Source: Pyrenula massariospora
Taxonomy: Eukaryota > Ascomycota > Eurotiomycetes > Pyrenulales > Pyrenulaceae
DNA: 64,000 nt
Assembly (NCBI GenBank): GCA_021030905.1
Contig: JAGFMI010000019.1
Span: 62,001 to 126,000 of the forward strand
Direction of reading: 5' to 3'
The stretch's first letter is position 1; every line of letters starts with the position of its first letter. The notes under the pieces are model-generated. The model made no database searches. It was not told the DNA's origin and saw nothing but the letters and a program-made list of their open reading frames with translations. Below are positions 56,660 through 64,000 of this stretch, piece after piece. The position numbers and the translations under genes were made by a program.

Positions 56660-59600
56660 ATGGCGCAATTTCATACTCCTCCTCCCTCTCCTCCCTTGTC
56701 ATGTCTATCACTGTTCAGGGCAGCCAAGTTCAATCTACAGTCTCCAAATCCTGCCTTCGATGCCATACGATCATTACCGGAGCTCGTGGAATACAACGCC
56801 CGCGAAAACTCTCACCATACATTCTGCATTCAAGCTGAGAAGCTTCAAAGCTCTCCTTCACCTACTGCAAGGCCCCTTAGGGAGATCCGAATAACCCATC
56901 TGGAATTCAAGCAGGCGATTTTGAACTGCTCTCGATGGCTGCTCAAGAGCATTCCAGAATTGCAACTGCCCCAAAGAAACGAAACTGGCTCGATAGTCAA
57001 AGGTGCAGCTGTCGGTTTGTTTATGGAAAGCAATGTGGGGGTGCTTATCCATTTACTCTCACTGATGAGTCTTGGCGTACCGGTAGGAAACATTTTCTTA
57101 GCAGATTCACTTATGACTGACTCAACATAGGTCCTGCTCCTTTCCGCTCGGCTAAGCCCGGAAGCCGTCCATCACCTTCTCAAGGAGACATCAGCGACGA
57201 CGCTCCTTGTTTCATCTCAATTGATGAGTACCGCAAAAAGCGCAGTTTTACTGCGCTCCCCAGCAGAGTCACCGGTCGTAATCCACTGCCATATGGACTA
57301 CGAATCTTTCCTCCATGATCAATCCGACTCATCCTGGACGCCGATGTGCACTCGAGAGCATTATGCTGGAGAGTACGATCGGAACGTGCTAATACTACAC
57401 TCTTCGGGGAGCACTGGACTGCCGAAAGCGATATTCCACTCTCATAGATACCTTTTGAGTACTACCGCAGCATCTACCTTTAGGAATGAGACAGAAGCCT
57501 TGGGATTAAATATCACAACTCTTCCTATGTATCACGTACGTATTAGTCCCTAGCAAATTTTGCAGGCCTGCGTCATACGCGACTTGACTAAGCAATGCTA
57601 ACACAGTGTGTTAGGCGTATGGACTTCTAGCTCCTGCTCTATCTTTAGGCGTCGGCAAAACCTTCTGCATTCCACCATCATCAACCATACCGACTGGCGA
57701 GTCTACAGTTCAATTCATACGAACTACCAAAGCGCGGTCCTTGATGATAGTTCCTTCTATCCTAGATGAGATATGCCAAATGCCTCATGCCAAAGGAACT
57801 GCTGTCTTGTCGGAGTTGGATTTTGTCGCCTGTGGCGGAGGACCACTCAGCGTTCGAACAGGCGAACAACTTGCTTCCGCGGGAGTTAAAGTCGTCAACT
57901 CATTTGGATCGACGGAAACCGGACATCTGACTGAGGTTTTCGTACCCGATCTGGAGTATGACTGGCGTTACTTCAGACTAAGAAAAGACATCAACATCGA
58001 TCTGATGCCCGCTGGCGATGACAGCAGCGAACCTCGTTACCATCTGCGCATGCGTCCGTTTGGGTGGCAGGAGCCTTTTGAAGTTCAGGATCAACTTGTG
58101 CCGAATCCTAAGAAACCAAAAACAGATTTTATGTCTGTTGGCCGATCTGACGATTTGGTTGTCCTTGCGACTGGTGAAAAGGTGCATCCGTCAACCTTAG
58201 AAGCCGCAGTGTCCGAATTAGAGCATGTCACAGCAGCCGTGGCATTCGGAAATGGCTATTTCCAGTTAGGTCTGATCGTGGAACCCACAACAACGTCTCT
58301 CGCCACCAATAGAGCAAGCTTCAAATCATTGATATGGCCAAGGATTTCAGAACTCAACAAGCATCTAGATGGACATGCCCAGATTGAATCCAAAGACCTC
58401 CTGATTGTGGTTCCTCCAAGGGTTAGACTTCCTCGATCTGATAAAGGGCTGATTCTGAGAAAAGAAGTATACAACATGTTTGAGTCCCAAATCGAAGAAG
58501 TGTATGCCAATCTCGACAATGCTTCCCCTGATGATTCATCAACGCCACTAAGGTTGGATAGAATAGAGGAAGATTTGAAAGGACTAATCCAGAGCCTCCA
58601 GAATTGGAGACTTAGCCCAAACGAATGGACCTCCCAGGACGATCTATTTGAGCTAGGAATGGATTCTCTCCAAGCAACTCACTTACAACGCCTGATACTG
58701 TCTGCTGTCAAAGCTAACCCTCAGATGAATGGTTCTATGGATGCATCGGCAAAGGTCGATCGGGGATTTGTCTACCAGAACCCTTCAATCGCGAAAATTG
58801 CAGCCGCTTTGAGAACATTCAGCACTGGAATGACGTCGGCTATCGGGAACCAACAGCTCCTTGTAGACCAATTCATTGACACCTACTCAGCGGAAGCCCG
58901 GGCAGTAGTTCTCCTTACGGGAAGCACTGGTAGCCTTGGCACCCACCTTCTCTCCCACCTTGTCTCATTGCCTTCGGTGGACCAGGTCATGTGTCTCAAC
59001 AGACCTCACCCCAATGAAGACCCAAAATCTCGCCTTGCTAAAGCCGTGGCCACAAACCATCTACACTTATCCGAAGCGTCCTGGAGCAAAATTTCCATCA
59101 TCACAACCTCCGGCACAGGCCCAAAACTCGGCCTTGACGAACCCACCTATTCCCGCCTCGCCTCAACCGTCACCCACATCCTCCACAACGGCTGGCCTAT
59201 GGACTTCAAACGCACCCTCCCCTCCTTCGAATCCCAATTCCAGATCCTCCAAAACCTCCTCAACCTCGCCACAGACACCACCACCACCCACCGCCCCCCT
59301 CACTCCCCCAAAACCCGCTTCCTCTTCATCTCCACCATCGCCACCGTCTCCCACTACAACGCAACCCACCCCGAGCAAAGCCGCATCGTCCCCTCGACAC
59401 CCCACCCCCTCACCGCCTGCAACCCCCACCTCGGCTACGCCACCGCCAAACACATCTGCGAGAAGATCATCGAGCGCTACTCCACCTCATTCCCCCCCTC
59501 CCACGCCGTCGAAGCAATGTACGTCCGCACATCCCAGCTCTCCGGCTCCCAGCGCACCGGCCACTGGAACACCCACGAACACATCCCTGCATTACTCCGC

Positions 59601-60050
59601 AGCGCGCAGCACGTCGGCGCGCTCCCCGAGATCGGCGGCACGCTGTCCTGGCTGCCTGTTGATGTTGCTGCCGCGTCAATAAGTGAGCTTTTGCTGCATA
59701 AAGGTAGTGCGGGTGAGGGGGGGAGGTGTACGTACCAGCTCGAGAACCCGGTGCGGCAGGCGTGGGCTGGTGTCCTTCGCATACTGGCGCAGGAGCTGGA
59801 ACTACCAGTCATACCATATGAGCAGTGGATGGAGAGGGTGCGAGGGGTAGGGGAGGCGGAGGTGGAGGCGTGTCCGGCGAGGAAGCTGGTGGAGTTTTTC
59901 GAGGGGGATTTTAGGGACACGGGGGCTGTGGTGTTGGATACGGCGGAGATGAGGGGGGTTTCGGGGACGTTGAGGGGTGTTGGGGAGGTGGGGGAGGGTT
60001 GCGTGAGGAGGTATGTGGAGCTTTGGAGGGAGGGGGGTTTTCTTATCTAG
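56660..60050 (+). CDS. NRPS-like adenylation-thiolation-reductase enzyme (1087 aa)
   Basis: Exons 56660-57082, 57131-57535 and 57615-60050 join in phase 0 (introns GTAGGA...CATAG, 48 nt, and GTACGT...GTTAG, 79 nt). The adenylation domain occupies about residues 20-560: the P-loop SSGSTGLPK at 232-240, NSFGSTETG at 371-379, GRSDDLVVLATGEKVHP near 452-468, and PRSDKG near the end with the A10-type lysine. The thiolation site is ELGMDSLQ with Ser627 for phosphopantetheine. The reductase domain has the Rossmann motif TGSTGSLG (711-718), the family's HNGWPMDF and the catalytic YATAK (Tyr884/Lys888). Enzymes of this layout activate a carboxylic acid with ATP, load it on the carrier arm and reduce it with NADPH to an aldehyde (or alcohol). 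The substrate cannot be read. No break is visible. Confidence 0.92.
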
Positions 60051-61418
60051 AGGGAGGGGCTGGACGTTGTGTGTATGGTTTGGTTTGGAATGAAGCACGC
60101 GAAACTTGTAGCAAAGGAATTCATTACAGGTAAAGCTTTCTTTCGACCGATCCGATCTAGGTTACTGATCCGCTGCATTTTTTTGAGATGTGCCTATGAT
60201 GGTTCTTTCAGCTGTTCTATGGATACAAAGTCTTGTCGAGTTCTAGTTGGTCCATTTATAAGCTCGAAATTAAAGTAACTTTATTTACATATTTATAAAA
60301 GAATGCATTTCAATATTGTGATTGATTTTTAAAGTCAATTATCCATTTACAATAGATTGTGATCATGCAATCGAGCGGTGCACACGATAGGTAAATTAGA
60401 CTTGAAAAATTGTTTATTCGTTCGATATAGAACTACTCAGCGAGACAAGCGGAGAAAGCTAAACATGTTAGGGGGACGGTGCATACGCTACCCAACGATC
60501 CTGTGATTCGAAAATCAATTTGTAAATCAGTAATTGACTCATGTAGCTTTGAGTTCACAACATTCCGTATCGAGATCGAATCATAGCCCGTCCTCATCTC
60601 CACGGCATTCCCAAGAGGCGAGACTTGCAAGCCATGTCACACTTGCCTTTGAAAATGCACCCTTTTCTCCGCCTCGTAAAATATCTTTCTTTCAACCTAA
60701 GCGCTATTTAGTCTTCCTAGCCTCGAGCGTCTTCCCGTAATAGTCGACGTTGAAGGACCACAAGGTCTAGTACGAGCCGTGTAATACACGCAAAGATGGG
60801 GAGTATACTGGCAACGAGGCTGAGAACTTCTGATGTCGAGGTTGAGCTAGTTTCACGCGCAAATATGCGGGAGTTGTTCATGGCTTTCGGTGCAAAACAG
60901 TGATCTTCCTGCAGTCATCTGTTTGACATCACTGTGCTTTTTGCTGTGGGCATAAGACCTGCCCACCGGAATGATAGAGCTACCTTCTGCCTTGAATGTG
61001 GAACAAGCGCTGTTCGAAGTTTGTACGCTCTCATTTCCATCGCTTTTCGGTAGGGTGCCTGTCGTCGCACAGGAGTCACACGGAACAGTTGGGAAGCAGC
61101 GGAACAGTGACATACATAAGCCTCCATTTTATATTTCCCGAGAAACATTCTTGAGTACCCACAATAAAGAGCAATAGGAATGCTCTAAAAGCGATCTCCG
61201 GATGTCAAAATTGTTCGCGCATGAAGTTCATACGCGTACAACCTAACATTTAGTTTTTAGACTAGTCGAGTTTGTACTGACCTTCGAGCTCTTAAGAGCC
61301 AAGTCCAATCGCAAGCAAGGCATCCAGACCTTTATCCACGCACTTAACACAGGTCCTGTCATTTGACCGGAATCCTGTTGTATTAAACAAGGAAATAAAT
61401 AAGATCGATCGTACATGT
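60051..61418. other. Intergenic region between convergent genes
   Basis: It contains the 3' ends of the reductase gene (+) and the GNAT gene (-). Short frames at 60433-60740 and 60853-61177 overlap on both strands without motifs. AT-rich sequence near 60280-60420 probably holds poly(A) signals. I see no gene. Confidence 0.4.
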
Positions 61419-62105
61419 CTAGAGCCGCATCTCCAGCACCGCACCAGGCCATTTCTCCTTTTCCCCAGCCTCAAAATTACCTATCACTCTGAATCCTTGC
61501 TGCTCGTAATACCTTTTCCAACAAATAAGCACACCCACAGAAGTCGAAGAAGGATTAATCAGATCGACTCACCGCACAAGCTTATCACCGTTCCCCCTCC
61601 AACAATCAACACAAATCCGCCCAACCCCAAGCCCCCTCGCCTCCCCCTTCGCATGCTCGATCAACGCCTTCCCCGCCCCTTCCCCCCAAGCCCCCGTCCC
61701 CCTATCACTCAAAAGATACAACAAATACACAAACGCATCATCCCCCCCCTCCTCCTCCTCATTCTCCGGCAAAACCCCCCTCACATACTCCGCCGACCGC
61801 CCCTGCAGCACCATCCCCGCAACCGGCACCCTCCTCACCCCACCCTCAACCCCAACCTCAACTTCAGCAATATACGCCCTCACCCACTCCCGCCCAAACG
61901 GCGCGTCCCAACCACACTCACTACTAGACACAATGCGACGGTACTTGGCGCGCTGGGATTCGTCGGAGCTGCGTGGGTGGGGGCCCCATTGGGCGCCGCT
62001 GCCGATGGAGGTGAGCCAGGGGAGCTGGCTGTCGAAGTTGCGGAGGAGGCGGAGGCCGTCGTCTTGGCTTGTTGAGGCGGGGCGGATTGTGAGGGGGGGA
62101 GGCAT
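61419..62105 (-). CDS. GNAT-family N-acetyltransferase (208 aa)
   Basis: Exons 62105-61573 and 61512-61419 (coding order) join across a 60-nt intron (GTGAGT...AAAAG) that splits an arginine codon. I chose the ATG at 62105 (MPPPLTIRPASTSQDDG), since no upstream ATG lies in frame. The acetyl-CoA binding loop is GEGAGKALIEHAK (141-153), preceded by the beta-4 strand FVYLLYLLSD and followed by GVGRICVDCW. Exon 2 provides the typical end YYEQQGFRVIGNFEAG followed by WPGAVLEMRL. The protein is a single-domain acetyltransferase that transfers acetyl from acetyl-CoA to an amine; the substrate is unknown. The intron removes a stop that would otherwise truncate the fold before its last strands. Confidence 0.88.
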
Positions 62106-62697
62106 TTTTTTGGGGATTGGGGGGGGGGGTGGGGATGAGGATTTTGCTGATGAGGATTGCGGATGGGGATTTGGGTTGGGAGAGGAGTGTTGGGATTTTG
62201 ACGAGTTCGTGCCAAGGAAATTTGCTAAGAGGGAGTGTTGGTTACAGGTTTTGATCACTACATGATTTATTACGTAATGTACACTTTTTTCGAAATTCGG
62301 TATAATTTTAATTTGCTATCACTATTGATATAAATGATATTAACAAAACACTCATAGAACTTTTTCTCAATAATATATCGAATATTTCTACTATTGGCTA
62401 TGACTTGGCGTGACGCACCTTTTACGTCGTCCCGCAATTGCGCCATCTTCGTCGATTTGTTGTCTCTAAAATTCGCGTGCATAACTTGTATAATTTCGCG
62501 TAGATTTAGCGCCCCAACCTCGACTGCACGAGGTGAGGTTAAGAAGGGCCTTTTGACGGAGCGGAACAAAGCGAAAGATGAGATGGCACGTGCCTCGAGT
62601 TACCGAAATCTGGGACCTGGTACGAGCGAAAAGCTTTCCAGGCTCGGAGAGGAGGAAAGAGAACAAACCAAACGCGCGATTCCAGCTATGCCTCTTA
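62106..62697. other. Intergenic region
   Basis: This is the promoter of the GNAT gene, with a G-homopolymer near 62120-62130, and then AT-rich sequence at 62260-62390. The plus-strand frame starting at 62394 overlaps the better supported minus-strand metalloprotease-like gene and is not accepted. Confidence 0.4.
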
Positions 62698-64000
62698 TCA
62701 CACCAGCACGCACAGCCCCCCACCGCCCACCTCTGTCCCATTTGCACAGGGCGGCGGTGGCTCCCATCCAGCACCCTCCACCTGCCTCTTGCGATTACGG
62801 ATCAATGTTCGGTCACGGACGACGTATCCTCGGCGTGCTCGCTCGGCGTCTCGAGGATCGAGTCGCCAACCACGGTCGGCGAGGCCGGCGAGGGCGCAGT
62901 AGAAGACAAAGTTGTCGACATTTTGATGTGAGCGCTGTTGGTCGATCGCCTGGACGTCTTGCCAGCCGTAGGCCCGCATTCCGGGCCGCAGGGGGGAAGC
63001 TAGGTCGTTGTCTACTGGTTACATCGATTCGTTAGAGAAAGACACGTAGATAGATGGAGATTATGTGCAACATAGAATGGGCTTTTCAACGGGGGTGTAG
63101 ATACAAAGTGTCAGGGGAGCGGATACGAAGGATAGTGGCGAGGGAAGTGGGTTTGGCGAAGGTGATGGAAAGAAGCAGAGGTTACGGGGACCTTGAGCTA
63201 GGAGCACTAACGCATGAATGGCGGAAGGTGACAGAACTAGAATGCGTCAGTGACCACTATAAGTCCATCTCGAGAGGATTGATTCATACTTCGTGTAGCA
63301 AGACAACTGATGTGATCAATTTCAATCCATTGGCTAATCCTCCGTCATACCTCTCGTTACCCTCTCTCACATACGCAGCCATATCCCTCACTCTAGCAAA
63401 CTCCTCAAAGGTATTGGCTCGTGCACCATACAGCTGATAGTCACAAACCTGTGGTGTATGTGGCTTGGTTATCATCCCATTCAACTTGCGTCTAAGCAGC
63501 TTCGAAAGAGACCACTCACACTGATTGTTGCCTTCGGCCAGGCTTGTCCCTGTATGAACCAGCCATCTCTGAATACCGATGCCTGCACGCGTTCTGATCC
63601 GCAACCTAGTCTTGGACCCATATATACCCCATTTGCAAGGTCCCACCATGCTTGAAAAGGTGGGGGCCCAAAGACAGGCCGGTCTCTGTTGAGAATATAA
63701 CCTTGACCGCGGTCCTCTTCGGGCGGATCTGGACGAAGTGTCCATCTCGAGATACCCCGCAGACTTCGTGGGTCGTTATCACAGTAGAATCGATAATTCG
63801 AATTTTCTCGAACGTCAGTTTCCTCCCACTCCGACACAAGCCGTGTCATGTCTTAAAAGAGGGTCAGCGCAAGGTCTTAGCCCGTCCAATAGCTGGCCCA
63901 ATAACTCACCATCGAGTCGGCGATAGGCCTCTGGATGGGCCGGATCGTCCTGGTCTACCTTAAATATTCTCCGAAACACGTCTCTCATATACGGATCCCG
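62698..64000 (-). CDS. Zinc metalloprotease-like protein (M35-like), 5' partial
   Basis: The gene runs off the window edge. Exons in coding order are >64000-63910, 63851-63520, 63448-63290, 63236-63208 and about 63014-62698. The first three introns are well formed (GTGAGT...TTAAG, GTGAGT...CACAG, GTATGA...TCTAG with a CACTGAC branch point). The third intron falls inside the zinc site: ...SVVLLHE joins FCH to give HEFCH, the HExxH motif. The last exon carries MRAYGWQDVQAID and NVDNFVFYCALAGLADRGW, resembling the AYG...NADNY region of fungal deuterolysin/lysine-specific (aspzincin) metallopeptidases. The last intron (donor near 63207, acceptor 63015 or nearby) is uncertain. I see no clear Asp ligand in the expected GTxD position. 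Any signal peptide would lie beyond the edge. Confidence 0.65.

Noticed and set aside
62394-63035. A 213-codon plus-strand frame
   Set aside because: It lacks a convincing start and motif, and overlaps the minus-strand exons that carry the peptidase-like motifs.
1-64000. CRISPR arrays, rRNA genes and operon-type organisation
   Set aside because: No regularly spaced repeats or rRNA-like sequence; introns and gene spacing are those of a fungus.

Overview
This window looks like nuclear DNA of a filamentous ascomycete (Pezizomycotina). Genes have short GT-AG introns (about 40-100 nt) with CTAAC- or CTGAC-like branch points. The gene content is typical of such fungi: a HET-domain protein, a fungal rhodopsin-domain membrane protein, a Gyp7-type TBC protein, an NRPS-like reductase and a small secreted protein. 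One sharply bounded, extremely AT-rich block carries the transition-only damage expected from repeat-induced point mutation (RIP). The class cannot be fixed from the sequence alone.

Layout. 0.5-2.3 kb: a charged, probably nuclear protein of unknown function (+). 3.4-6.0 kb: a three-exon Gyp7-like Rab GAP (-). 6.7-11.4 kb: a 1557-residue, mostly disordered protein with a C-terminal UBA-like segment (-). 14.7-15.4 kb: a three-exon Mpv17/PMP22-family membrane protein (-). 17.4-19.5 kb: a HET-domain protein whose C-terminus lies in a second frame (-). 20.6-21.0 kb: a small secreted six-cysteine protein (+). 22.2-24.5 kb: two convergent unknown genes. 26.1 kb: a single-pass membrane protein (+). 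28.8-30.0 kb: a rhodopsin-domain seven-helix protein (+). 32.5-33.7 kb: an Arg/Glu-rich coiled-coil protein (+). 35.9-37.5 kb: an MFS transporter (+). 56.7-60.1 kb: an adenylation-thiolation-reductase (NRPS-like) enzyme (+). 61.4-62.1 kb: a GNAT acetyltransferase (-). 62.7 kb to the window edge: a zinc-metalloprotease-like gene (-), cut by the edge. Long gene-poor stretches lie at 11.4-14.7, 15.4-17.4, 24.5-26.1, 30.0-32.5 and 33.7-35.9 kb.

The standout is 37.74-55.39 kb. Read closely, the AT-rich block resolves into three nested insertions. (1) The outermost is an element bounded by 78-bp terminal inverted repeats (37747-37824 and 55310-55387) and flanked by a 6-bp TATTAT duplication. (2) Inside it lies an old Ty3/Gypsy-type retroelement with about 392-bp LTRs (39434-52847). 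(3) Inside that lies a younger element of the same family with 371-bp LTRs and an ATATA duplication (40453-47207). Damage decreases from the outer layers to the inner one. The two retroelements match through the coding part and the last ~190 bp of the LTR, but differ in one contiguous 3' noncoding plus U3 module.

With the block removed, the MFS transporter and the NRPS-like reductase would sit about 1.6 kb apart on the same strand. The nested insertions may therefore have split a small metabolic gene pair. All functional calls come from reading motifs; no database search was run.
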